Source of the DNA: [Phialemoniopsis] sp. UDSM-2020 | Lineage: Eukaryota; Ascomycota; Sordariomycetes; Thyridiales; Thyridiaceae | DNA length: 64,000 bases | Direction: 5' to 3' | NCBI GenBank assembly: GCA_018873225.1 | Contig: JAEILZ010000002.1 | Span: 5,146,001-5,210,000, forward strand | Shown: one piece after another, positions 32,670-43,508 of the stretch | How the letters are laid out: every line of letters begins with the position of its first letter | How positions within the stretch are numbered: the first letter of the stretch is position 1 | Position numbers and translations under genes: made by a program | The notes under the pieces: model-generated | The model's database searches: none | What the model was told of the DNA's origin: nothing | Seen by the model: the letters and a program-made list of their open reading frames with translations, nothing else

Positions 32670-33700
32670 ATGATGGAAGTCATACAACACCCCTTTCCAC
32701 TGATTGGATGGAAGGACAAGGCCTTTAAGGTCAATACACTAGACTATGGCTTCGTGGGCATCCGTCTCGGTTCAAAGCAAACCTTTATGCCTGTCCACCC
32801 AATAAGCGAAGACAGGAACCGCCACTACGCACTCCATATCCGCGGCATCAACCAGAGAGCTCAAGGACTTTACATACTCAAGGGCCTCTGGCCGTTCCAG
32901 AGATCCAAGCGGGAGCGTCCTCAACTTCTCAGAGAGCCTCAAGTACGCCCGTTCAAATGGCTGTTAACCTCATTTCACGTCCCCGAGGAATATACGTCTC
33001 CAGATCTTCAGCACCTTGCGCCGTGGCGCGTACTGCTGCGAATCTTCCTGATAGATCTCCCTGCTCAGCTCGAGAGTATTGACGGAACTTCTCTGGGCTC
33101 GTGGAGAACATTTCACGATCACAAGACACGCCCGCAACTTTGCTACAATGGCCTCACGAAAGAGTTTGCCAAGTCTGTAGTTTACTCTGAAAGGGAGCAG
33201 ATCGGATCGTGTTGGCCACTGGCGGGTCCGTGGCTTGCTGTGGCATATGTAATGGGAGACTGCAAAGGCTGGGTGAAGAATGTCAAGCCAGCCAGCCTGG
33301 TGTCTTTTGGAAACACGATTCGGTAAGTGCACAGGACTGTTCCCGTTCCCATGCAAAATCGCAACGGAAACAGTACAACTGACATCACGGCGTCAGTCTA
33401 AGAGCTTATTGTGAGGACTATCCAGCGCATTCCCTCGACCACTGGGACTGGAAGCTCAGATACGAGCTCGAGCGAAGATGGCATGACGCAGTGTATACGT
33501 TTTGTGATAGAACGCGACAATCATACAAAACGCCCGCTCCGTTTCTACCGGGGGCCAGACTGTCGGAAGAGAACGCCCGACTACTTCGTCTGCTCAACGG
33601 CCCAGCGAGGAGATTGTTGTACGGGAGTCACGAGATACCTACAAAGGCCCGAGAGGGGGAGAAGAGTGGCAAGTGCATATCTACTCTTGAGAAGACATAA
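32670..33700 (+). CDS. Two-exon protein of unknown function, accessory-type
   Basis: Exons 32670-33322 and 33397-33700 join over a 74-bp intron (GTAAGT...GTCAG, branch ACTGACAT) to 318 residues. The frame is preserved across the splice (NTIR joined to LRAYCEDYPAHSLDHWDWKL), and codon use in both exons looks coding. The protein is soluble with no signal peptide or membrane helix. It is rich in Trp, Arg and Tyr (WKDKAFKVNTLDYGFVGIRL; RPFKWLLTSFHVPEEYTSPD; WRTFHDHKTRPQLCYNGLTK), and its C-terminus is basic (RLLRLLNGPARRLLYGSHE). I recognise no domain. Its position in an AT-rich stretch beside a decayed repeat suggests a lineage-restricted gene. The start could be ATG 32670 or 32673. Confidence 0.6.
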
Positions 33701-34656
33701 CAGTTTATCACGCTGTACGGCAGGCAAGACACAGAGTATGGCAAAAGACCTGTTTCTCTAAATTTTTCATTACACTGGAAATGCGAGACCTGACCTTTCC
33801 ATGTGTTGGCCTCGGCCAGCTTATCCTGCTGCATATTTCCGTTTTGCTCCTCGCCAGATATGCCCGTTGCTGTTCTCCCATCGCCACCGCCGCGCCCTTC
33901 AAAACACCTTTGACTCCCTCGCATGATCGAGGGTCTGTGTGAAAGAAAAAGCTATCCTGACGCCTGGATTAGCCCTTCAGATTATCTTTCCTTCCCCCAG
34001 CCCGCCAGACACCGCACATCAAAACACAAGCCGGAAGGAAAGTAGAAAGACACAGACACACAGATAATGAGAAGACGAGAGAGGAAAGGCTGAACAGGAA
34101 GAATGACTTTTTGGCATGTGTTCCCTTGGTCTCTAAGAAAACTCCCAAAGGAAAAGTATTTTTGCCTCCTGTAGATCTGGTAAGAGAAACAACAGAGAAA
34201 TAGAACAAGATAGCAGCTCCTTCCCCCCGATTCTTTTCGTTAGAGGCCCATGCTGTTTTGAGAAAAGACGAAAAATTCCCGACCGATTCCTGAACACCGC
34301 TGAATGTTTGAAGACAAGGGGAAATGGAGTTCCACCGGGGTGATGAAACAAAGGATTACAATGCGGATATGAAAAGAAGTTTTGCGCGGTTCTTTGCCAC
34401 TCATCTGCTCTATAGAGCGCTAGTGATGTCGTAGACTTGGTGTGGAGGTTGATATGTAGATGGCAATCTGTTTGCCATCCCGAATTGTAGAGTCGTCTGA
34501 TGGTCACTGTCGTGGCAAGGGAGACGGGGGTCCCGGCGCATATGCCACGAAGTTTGTATACACAAGAAAACAGGAGGGGTAAATCGTTGCTGAGGAGAAG
34601 AAGCGTGAGGGGGGTATCTCTCGTTCGTCATATAATCGCTTCGTCTAAAAGCGTTT
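33701..34656. other. Convergent 3' intergenic region
   Basis: About 0.95 kb between the unknown gene (+) and the histidine kinase gene (-). On the minus strand it is T-rich, as in 3' UTRs. No gene identified. Confidence 0.5.
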
Positions 34657-37600
34657 CTAGGCCTGAGGTATGGTCTTGGGAGAAGGGGGCGAGGAAGGCG
34701 TCCGCGTTATTCCGTTGGCGTGCGGTTGTTGGTTCACCGTCATGTCCTCCACCGTCGACACCTTGGGCAAGTCCGTCTTGCCCACGATCGAGGTAGGCCC
34801 ATTAGCAACGGCAGCGCCGTCGCCGGGCCCAACGAAGGTCGGTGCTGCCGCCGCTGCGGCGTTCGGAGCCCCGGTCGGAGCGGTCGGGGGCCTCGTCGCC
34901 GTCGGTGACTTATCCGGCGTCGTCTTGCGCGTGATAAGGCTCGCCGTCTCGGGCTCCTCGGGGATCGTGGCGAACTTCTTGAGCACCTGTTTCAAGGCGG
35001 GCCGGCGGATAGGCTTGCTCAGGAATTCGTTCATGCCCGACTCCATGCACTCCTTGACGTTGCTCTCCTCCGAAAAGGCCGTCAGCGCCACAATGGGCGC
35101 CGAGTAGCCCATTTTGCGGATGAGCCGCGTGCTTTGGAGGCCGTCCAGGTTGGGCATCTGGATGTCCATGAAGATGACGTCGAAGTGCAGGTTCTGCTCC
35201 ATGTTGGCCTTGACCAGATCGTAGGCCTCCTGGCCGTCCTTGGCGATGGTCACATCATAGATATCCTCCAGCTTCAGCATCTTACTGACGACCTCAATGT
35301 TGGTCGAGTTGTCGTCTGCCACGAGCACTCGAAGCTTGCCCTGTCCATCCTTGTTAGCCATGGCCCGATCGATGGCGGCCAGCTGCTCCTCCTTGCTGGG
35401 CGACGGCGTCGGATTCGCGGCGAAGAATGGCTGGCTGAGACCAACAAGGCGAGGCTGCTTATTGAGCAGGTTGCTCGTCTTGGCGTCTGTGACCGGCTTG
35501 GCGATGGCCGGGCGAATATTTGCGTCATCGGCAGATCCGACGCTCGGTGGTCGCGACTTCATGCTGCTAGAGGCAGTACTTGACGCCCTGCGTTCCCCAA
35601 ATGTGATTAGTATCTGCTGAACCACAACGTTCTTCAGAAGGATGCTCACCTGTCCTTAACATATTTGAGCGGGATCTGCATGATGAAGGTAGTGCCAACA
35701 CCGACCGTACTCGTCAGCGTGATGTGACCACCCATAAGGCCAGCGAGCTGCTGACAGATACTGAGACCAAGTCCAGTACCCCCAAACTTCTTGCTCAAGC
35801 CCAGATCGCCCTGCACAAATGGCTCGAAAACTCTCTCCTGCATGTGTTCTGCGATACCCGGCCCCGAATCCTCGACTTCAAACTCGAAAAGAAAGGACTT
35901 GGCGTTCGGCGGCGGAGGCGTCATTGATCGCTCCCGCGTGTGTATAGTGGCGACCGTCTTGGGATCCATGGGGTTGATCGACAATGCCGTCCCTCCCTTG
36001 AAGGGCGTGGCCGGAGTCGACCCAGTCTTGGAGCTCTGGGAGTGCGTAGACGAAGACCCCATCCTATGTCGGCTCCGCCCCGGTCGGTTCGATCCGGCTT
36101 TGGAGAAGGACGATGACCTACTTTCGTCTTTCGGTTCCTCTATCTCGCCCAAGCATCGTATCCTCAATCCCACCTTGCCGCCGGCAGGTGTGAATTTCAA
36201 GCTGTTGCTGACCAAGTTGATGATGACCTGAAGGATACGGTGCTGGTCGCCCCATAAACACATATCCTTCAATCGGCCTATTCCCGCGGGCCCCAATGCC
36301 GGTAGCTTCCGATCCATACTGACCCTCTCCGGACTCGGGCTCTGTTCTAGCGTGTCAGTGCCGGTGAAGTCGACGCTGAAGTTGATCCGGCCTTCCCGGA
36401 CCTGCTTGTCGAAGATGGAGAGCACCTGTGACCTGATGTCTCCTAATCTAAATTCCCTCTCTTCTAAGCTGACCTGGTGGCCAATCTGGTTCTTGGAGAA
36501 ACTCAGGAGATCTTCTAGCAGGTGAAGTAACAGATCACCAGATTTGTACAACGTCTTCAAAGACTGCTTGATGCGAACGACATCATCCTCTTCCATGCAG
36601 ACAGCGCACATGCCCATGATACCGTTCAGGGGCGTCTTCAACTCGTGGGAAATGTTGGCAATGAACAGAGTCTTGCTCTCGTTGGCGGCCTCGGCGGCCT
36701 TCTTGCTGATCTCAAGCTCCCGTGTGCGCTCAGCAACCTTGTCGTCGAGGGACTCGTACTGCTTGTAGAGCTCGTCGCTCATGGCATTGAATGTCGACGT
36801 AAGCTCGGTAAGCTCGTCGGTGATGATGTGCTTTTTCTCGGGAACCTTGCCTGGGATCTTGAAGATTCGGCGGTTGTGGTCGTGGTCTTCGTCGGCTAGG
36901 TATTTCTTGCGGTACTTCTCTACCTTGCGCCTTAGCGCTACGATCCAACCCTTTTCTGACCTCTGGGACCGGGTTCCGGAGCTGGGCAACTCATCATCAA
37001 AGCCCTCGTACCCAGGTGGGGCGACCGATTTCTCCGTTGCAAACTTGAGCTGGCGAATGGGCTTGACGCTGAAATGAGCGCAAGGGAACACCAAGAGCAA
37101 AATCAAGCCGGCCGTTCCAAAGACACAGCCCAGAAGAATGTCTCTTAGCGTGTTGATAGGCGTGTAAGCCTCCGACCTGTCCTGTTCAACGACCACAACC
37201 CACTGCACCAACGTAGTCTGTGGCCGCGCAAAACCCACAGAGACGCTGTGGCCTTCCTCGTTGGACGTTGACAACCGACTGCTGGCGTTGTTGACGCCGC
37301 GAATCTGTGAAGTGAAGGAATCCAGTACCACGGGGTATTGCTTGACCTTCCACGGATCGTCATATCGGCCGGAAATATAATTGTGCTGGGAATGGCGGTC
37401 GGAATAGCCCGTGGCGGCCAAAGGCGGGAGAATAAAGCGAACATCCGCGTTGCCGAACGATTCCTTATCCGGCGGCATGTACGAGTTGTTGCTCGGGGGG
37501 CTGGACGAGTTGAAGCGGTTGAACTGGGTCATGGGGCCGACCATGAGCATGATGCCGCTACTGCCCAGGCCCTCGGCGGATTGTTGGATCCGCAGCAAGA

Positions 37601-38324
37601 AGCTGGCCGATGCAACCAGGGTCATGTAGCCGAGGATGAAGTCCTGGTTGGCATTGTACATGACAGGCACCGTCAGGGAGACGAGGGCAAAGGTGGAGTT
37701 GACAATGACGGGTCCGAGGATGAGCCCGCCGTTGTTGTAGAGTCTGACATCAGGGAAGGCATTGGCAGCCCAGACGTTGACGCTGGGATCGGCGCGGCTT
37801 CGATAGCCCAAGTCCACATAAGAGATGTTGGGATAGAGCGCCGCAGGATAACCACTGGTGGTGTTGTCCAAAAACGCCGGGCTTCCATCGGGTAATGGGT
37901 CGGGTAGCTGTATAGGCTGCAGGTCGGGAGCGGTGATATTGACCAGACCCCAAGGGGGACCTGAGCTATTCCGCGCATACAGCCTGGCCTGAAAGAGAGT
38001 GGCACCGGCCGAGTTGAGGGCGGTCTTGAGATCATCACCAGCGGGGCCCCAATTCTGTTCGGTGTGATTGCCTTGATAGTAGTTCTCGAATCCCTGCTGG
38101 ATCAGTAGTCGCGAGGCGATTGTCTGGCAGTTGGACTGGATGAGCTCGATCTCGGAGGCGATCCTAGCAGCCTTGAGAGACGCGGTCAGGGCCAGGCTGT
38201 TGGACTCGACGTCGACGACGAACTTGTTGACGTAGATCCATGTCGGGATGGAGACGATGGCGAGGGCGATCAGGACGGCCGTCACGACGAGAGCGGCGAG
38301 CTGCTCGCGAATTGCGATCCTCAT
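34657..38324 (-). CDS. SLN1: Sln1-type (class VI) hybrid histidine kinase
   Basis: Two exons (38324-35650 and 35587-34657) joined over a 62-bp intron (GTGAGC...ACGCAG) give 1201 residues. The order is: transmembrane helix 1 (about 11-33), an extracellular sensor loop of about 360 residues with several N-glycosylation sequons, transmembrane helix 2 (about 395-416), a HAMP-like linker with a coiled coil ([20 protein letters not shown]), the HisKA box [15 protein letters not shown] (His560), the N box [16 protein letters not shown] boxes ([25 protein letters not shown]), and a receiver domain with the phospho-acceptor Asp1033 in [13 protein letters not shown] and the conserved Lys in [12 protein letters not shown]. 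This matches fungal osmosensor Sln1/TcsB, which feeds the Ypd1-Ssk1 phosphorelay and the Hog1 MAP kinase. An Ala/Pro/Thr-rich tail follows the receiver. Confidence 0.92.
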
Positions 38325-41249
38325 TTTCGCCAGGCTATTATGAAAACTCTGGTAGGGCGCGCGAGAAATGCATCGCTTAGGCGCGGGGGCAAGGCGTCGT
38401 CACCCGGTTTGTGGGAGGAAGGCGGCGGTGGTGGTCGAGTCGGAGGGACCGGTTGGAGAAAGATCGTCGTTCCGGTGATCGATGTGGTGTGACGGCGACG
38501 GCAGAGAGAGCGCCGTTACACAAGGCCAGTGATGTCTCGCAGCGCGCAAACCGTCTTTCGGAGTGTCTAGGAGGCCGGAGAAGGACGGATCGGAGGGTAT
38601 TGGGGCTGTCGCGGGGGAATTGGGATGAGGATTGATGTCGAAGAGGGATCAATTCGCTCGGTGTCGTGGAGGAGATGGTTTTCCCAGCCCGATCGCAAGA
38701 CGAGACACACGTACGCCACACGGCAGTCAGAAACTCCCCCTCTCGGAGATGGACCGCAAATATTGTCGAGCACCCCAACAGATTCGCCTGCGCGGGATCA
38801 GATCGAATTGGTAAAGAGACGCGACCTTTTCTCTTTTCCAGTGGCAGTCCAAGGGGTTTTTTTCCACGGCGAGGCTTGGCGGAACGGCGGGCTGCGTGAT
38901 GCTCTGGAAGAGCTCGGCGGGACTGGAGCGGCTGGCTGGTCTGGCTGGCTGGGGCCGATGAGGGATGGTCAGCAGCTGGAGTGCAGCAGTGGGAAAAGAA
39001 CGAGAGTTGGGAGGCGGAAAGCAGAAGTGATCGTCGGTAGTCTAGAATTGGCCGATTTCACACATCAAACGTAAAAAAGCGGCCGGGGTGGGCGGAGGAG
39101 GATGGTTGTTGTGTGGAGGGAGCGGGAATCTGATAGACGCGGCACTCGCCTCTCAGTGCATCTCACAGCATCTCAGCTTGGACCTGGCACCGGCACGACT
39201 AACAGCACAGACAGACAAGGCACAGGGAAAATAGTGGGAATCTTTGGGGTCAGTGCTGCTAATTCCCCCCCTCCCCTTCACTGGGCGGTAGTGGATCGAC
39301 AAGCCACCCTACTCGATCGAGAATCGCGAGTGCATCGGTTGCTGGATGGCGCCCGTCCCAATGGAGACGCCGCCGCAATTTCTATGCAACTGGGCTTGGC
39401 CTAACGACCACTACTGACTCTCTGTCACCACTCACTTTTCCTTGCTGTGCTGCTTCTGTCCAGTCGAATTATCTCTCGATTTCTTATGGGGGACCATGCG
39501 TGCTCCCTCAGTCACCTTACTGACCTGACACAACAGCTAGGTAACCAAACATTCAGCTTTGCCAGCTACTCCGCCGTCTGTTGATTGATCCGGGGACGAC
39601 GGGATGCCAAAAGATACAGGCACACCAACAAGAGACAGCACCTTACCACACACACACACAAAACAAAGCGACTGAGTAAGGGCACCGCCTTACGCTATAT
39701 TAGAATGACTATAGGCGCCTTTTTCACATCCGCACCCTTTATCCCCTCTTGGGTATCCTGCCCAGAGGGAAATTGGCAACGGCGAGAAGGCAAAGCAAGC
39801 CATGCCAACCACGCAGCCAGCAGCCAGGTAGGCCAAGGTCACGAAATTGGACAGAGTTGTGCCGCTACCACGATGCCCTCGTTAGCGAGTTAGCGAAATA
39901 CCTTGGCTGCAGCGCCTTGGCGGCGTGATTCAGAAGGTCTCTGGATACGAGGCAGTCCGCTGGTGCCAGGTATTTCTCGCTCGACAACGCCTCGAGGGCG
40001 GAAATGGGTGGGTTCAGTGGCTGCGACCCAATCGCAGTTTTCGGTTCGTTGCGACCGGGGTGTGCCCGGTCAGATTTGATTTCTGGACGAGTGAGGAGGA
40101 CGCAAGCGCACGTTTCCTCCCGCTGCCAGCTATTGAAACTCTCTCTGTTATTGATTTTGGGAATACCTACCGTCCGTCAGGAATGCGAACCGTCTTCTTT
40201 GTCATTGACGTCAAGTACCGACCCGGTGTCGCGGCCGACCCTGACCTAAAGACTGCCTTACATGCCACCATTGTCTTTTCCTCGTGCGCCTCTGCAGAAT
40301 GATTAGTATCGATCCCGAGGGGCGAAGGGGCAGCAGTGAGAAAGGGCCCCGAGAGGGTGCCATCAGGATCCGCCGCATTGTCTCTCCTATCACCACTCTT
40401 GTGTCTCGTCTCCGGCTGGCTTACCACCAATTCCTATTGTGTGACACGCTTGTGGGCACCCATAGTCCTATTCCAAGTGCTGCCATGCTTTTCTGGCCCA
40501 TTTGCCCCGCGACACTACGACACTAATGGGCCGTCTGGAACGGTCTTTTGGGTCCGTCGTATTGCCAGATACCCATGCTGCCATGGTCCAACTCCACTAC
40601 GGGGGCACCAAATATCAGCGAAACTTCGCCTGGCTTCCCTCATTCAGGCACGCTAGGCAGTTGCTAAAAACTCCACTATGTCTTCCGGAGTAACGTCAAA
40701 CTCGCACGCGAGACCGTCCGGCGTCCCGTCTTGACCAAAGACGGTGACAGTGTTATTGCACAGACCTGCTACAGACGTAGGTGTCGTCCGGATGGTGCCA
40801 AACTTTGTCTATTCTTTGCTTGCCAAGCATAGCGCTTGTCCCTGGGTACCGTACCTGAGAGACGCCAATGGTAAGCGAGAGAAACCCAAAAACCAGGTTT
40901 CTCTTTGATTACTACGGGGACCCAGGCATCCTCATTCATGGCAACATGGAAAGCCGTCCAATCCTGGTAGTTGATCCGGTTCGCGCCGAGTGAGACGTTA
41001 AACGGTGTACTTACTCTGGGAAGACAGGACACGCCGACTAGAGAGGACAAGTAACATTTCAAGTGTAACACACACGGCATTATCCGTGGGTAAAGCCGAG
41101 ACTTTGAACAAAAAAATCATGATATTCATTTCACAGCCCTAGAAAGGTGACATAACTACATGTATCATGAGAAAGAAGAAGAAGAAAAGTCATCAGCATG
41201 ACAAGCGTTGCCCGGCTCCACAAAGCGTGTTTTACACACAGACCCAGCC
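38325..41249. other. Long region upstream of the histidine kinase gene, 2.9 kb
   Basis: It separates the kinase start codon (38324, minus strand) from the 3' end of the F-box gene. The kinase promoter, and probably a long leader, lie at its left end. Several short ORFs exist (38377-38778 minus, 39925-40302 plus), but none has recognisable content. A CA tract lies at 39647-39660. Confidence 0.45.
39647..39660. repeat. (CA)7 microsatellite
   Basis: Seven CA units in intergenic DNA, followed by an A-rich stretch. Confidence 0.8.
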
Positions 41250-43508
41250 TCAAGCACGGCTAAACATCAACGGCACGAGCGCAGAGTTACTCTCCATGCT
41301 CGGCCTCCTGTCCGCCACGCCCAGCGCCTCGCCAAACAGCCTCCTCCTCATCGTCCACGGGTGGTGGTGCGAACCGCTCCCACCGCTACCCCTCTGCGGC
41401 GCGCACCGCCCGTAGGCACCACCGGCACCGACACCGTTGTTGTCGCCGTTCATCTTGCGCTGGAACTCGCGCCCGAGCTTCAGCAGCACCGCCTCCTTGG
41501 CCCGCTTGAGCGCCGACGTGCGCGCCTCGGCGTCCTCGGCCAGGCGCCGGTGCGCCTCCTCCATCTCGATGTTGCGCTGCACGGCCGACAGGCCGTCGGT
41601 CGCCGCCTGCGCCGCTGCTGATGCCGACGAGGTCGGGTCGTACGTCGTCGGCTGCAGGAGCACGGGCAGCGGGTTCGTGTCGTGCACGGGCGCCGAGATG
41701 TTGAGCGGTGCCGGGGTGGGTGTCCGTAGTAGAAGATCGTCGTCGTCTTCTTCGGGCGGGAGCGGGATGGTGATGTGTGACGGCGGCGTGAGGTGCGCGA
41801 AGCGGTGCAGGGGTGACTGCCGGACCACGTCCGGTGCGCTGCGTAGGGTCTCGGCGGACGAGGCCTTGCGGTGCCGGCGGTGGTGCCTGGAGCCCGAGCG
41901 GTGGCGGTGCTGGCGATGCTCGTCGCCGGTGCCGCTCGACGAGTTGGAGTGCTTGTGCCGGTGGCGCGACCGGCGCGACCGGTCCGGCTCCTCGTCGTCA
42001 GAGCCGCCGCCGCCGCCCTCGCGGTCATTCTTGTGGTGCTTCTTCCTGCGCCGGATGCGCTTCTTCTTGAGCTTAGTACTGAACGACGTGCTCGCCTCCT
42101 TGGCGGCCGCGATGTCCGACGCCAGGCCGCCGTCGTCTTCGTCCTCGCCAAAGGGGTCGGCGGTAGACCCGCCGAACCCGAGGAACGACTCGAGCCCTTC
42201 GACGTCGAGGTCTAGGAGCTCCTTGGAGGCAGCAGCCACCGCCGCCGAGGGCGAGGGCAGCTCGGCCTCCTCGCTCGACGACGTCGTAGGCCGCACGCTG
42301 CCTGCCTCGGATGCGCTGCCGCCGCCGATGGAGTGCCGCGACCAGACGTCGCTGTTGTGGTCGCTGTTCTGGTCCATCAGCGGCGCCAGCGCGTCGTCCC
42401 AGCTGCCGCCGCTGACGAGCGCCACATTCTCAAAGTCAAACTCGCGCACCGTGGCCTGGTGCGTGGCCACGAGCGTCCTCAGCTGCGGCGCGTTCATAGT
42501 CGCATTGCGCACGGTGAGGTACTTGAGCCTCGGGAAGTGAATCGGCGTCCTGGCTGGTGCGGGTGGCAGCGGGCTCATGGGGCTGGTGACCTCGTTGAAG
42601 AGCTTCTTGGAGCTGCGGGGCGGCGCGAACAAGGGGTCCGCCGAGAGGGCCAGCGGGCAGGGTCCCTTGCGGCCCAGCCAGGTGAAGGAGAGCTTCTCGA
42701 GGCTCGGCGCAAAGTTGCGGACATAGTCGTCCATGATCTTGAGGTGGTCCAGCCCCGGGGACGGCCCGTAGAAGTCCCATGAGTCGACGGCGATGTACAG
42801 CTTGCGAATCTGTCTCCACCGCTTACCTGCGGACGGCATGCACCCGAAGCCGGGCACGTGGCGGAGGTAGTTGAAGGCCGAAGGGTGCACGCCGGCGAGG
42901 GAGAGCTTGTTGAGCTTGTACAGCGGCGTACGCTCTAGTGAGATGCGTAGGCTGATGAGGGCGTAGTCGACCACGTCTCGCCTGTATCGCTCCTGGGGTT
43001 CCTGACCCGGACACCTGATAGTGAGGTGCCTCATATTGGGCATGTGCTTCATGGCGTTGATGAAGGACGGGACATTGGTGGCGGCATGGAACAGCGGTGG
43101 GTATTGCTGCGTGAGGATATCGCCCAGCTCCGAGTTACCATACTTCGGCCTCGCCAGGACTGATCCCATGGAAGTGTGAGGTGTGTACAGGAAGTTGATC
43201 TCACGACCCGTCAGCGGGTGGATGAGCGGAGGAAGGAAGGTGGCCTCCGAGTGCGCAAAGTAAAAGGTGAGGTGTTCTATGTGGTGGCCGATCCGGGAGA
43301 GGGCCTGTATCCTGCTATTCTTGGTGAAGGTGTTGGATGTGAAGTTCAGGTGGGTTCGTAGGAAGAGGCGCTTGGTAACGAGGTTGCAACATGCCGAGTT
43401 TGCCAATCTGACGGAGCAGATGTCTTCCCTGGGGAGTAACTCAAAGAGTCTCTCGCGGATGCGTTCTTCCTGCCAGAGGCAGTAGAATGCTGTTGGGTGT
43501 GTTGCCAT
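41250..43508 (-). CDS. F-box protein with LRR-like region and basic low-complexity C-terminus
   Basis: A single exon of 752 residues starting at ATG 43508 (context CAGCTATGGC). An F-box-like segment lies at about 16-50 (RIRERLFELLPREDICSVRL followed by ANSACCNLV). The next roughly 330 residues have the irregular leucine-rich pattern of fungal F-box proteins, with repeated L..L.I segments (MPNMRHLTIRC; LYKLNKLSLAGVHP; LEKLSFTWLG; FPRLKYLTVRNATM; TVREFDFENV). The C-terminal half is low complexity: Ser-rich, then acidic, then His/Arg/Ser-rich (RHRHKHSNSSSGTGDEH), and it ends in a predicted helix (IEMEEAHRRLAEDAEARTSA). It probably acts as a substrate receptor of an SCF ubiquitin ligase; the substrate is unknown. 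Large ORFs on the opposite strand are GC-driven shadows. Confidence 0.8.
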   Translation of the reverse strand: MATHPTAFYCLWQEERIRERLFELLPREDICSVRLANSACCNLVTKRLFLRTHLNFTSNTFTKNSRIQALSRIGHHIEHLTFYFAHSEATFLPPLIHPLTGREINFLYTPHTSMGSVLARPKYGNSELGDILTQQYPPLFHAATNVPSFINAMKHMPNMRHLTIRCPGQEPQERYRRDVVDYALISLRISLERTPLYKLNKLSLAGVHPSAFNYLRHVPGFGCMPSAGKRWRQIRKLYIAVDSWDFYGPSPGLDHLKIMDDYVRNFAPSLEKLSFTWLGRKGPCPLALSADPLFAPPRSSKKLFNEVTSPMSPLPPAPARTPIHFPRLKYLTVRNATMNAPQLRTLVATHQATVREFDFENVALVSGGSWDDALAPLMDQNSDHNSDVWSRHSIGGGSASEAGSVRPTTSSSEEAELPSPSAAVAAASKELLDLDVEGLESFLGFGGSTADPFGEDEDDGGLASDIAAAKEASTSFSTKLKKKRIRRRKKHHKNDREGGGGGSDDEEPDRSRRSRHRHKHSNSSSGTGDEHRQHRHRSGSRHHRRHRKASSAETLRSAPDVVRQSPLHRFAHLTPPSHITIPLPPEEDDDDLLLRTPTPAPLNISAPVHDTNPLPVLLQPTTYDPTSSASAAAQAATDGLSAVQRNIEMEEAHRRLAEDAEARTSALKRAKEAVLLKLGREFQRKMNGDNNGVGAGGAYGRCAPQRGSGGSGSHHHPWTMRRRLFGEALGVADRRPSMESNSALVPLMFSRA

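Noticed and set aside
39925..40302. 125-codon + strand ORF upstream of the kinase
   Set aside because: Some segments look ordered, but there is no recognisable family, no splice extension and no start context. Chance ORFs of this size are common here.
41437..42540. 367-codon open frame on the + strand opposite the F-box gene
   Set aside because: Its Ser/Arg-rich low-complexity sequence is the antisense image of the F-box protein's repetitive C-terminal half.
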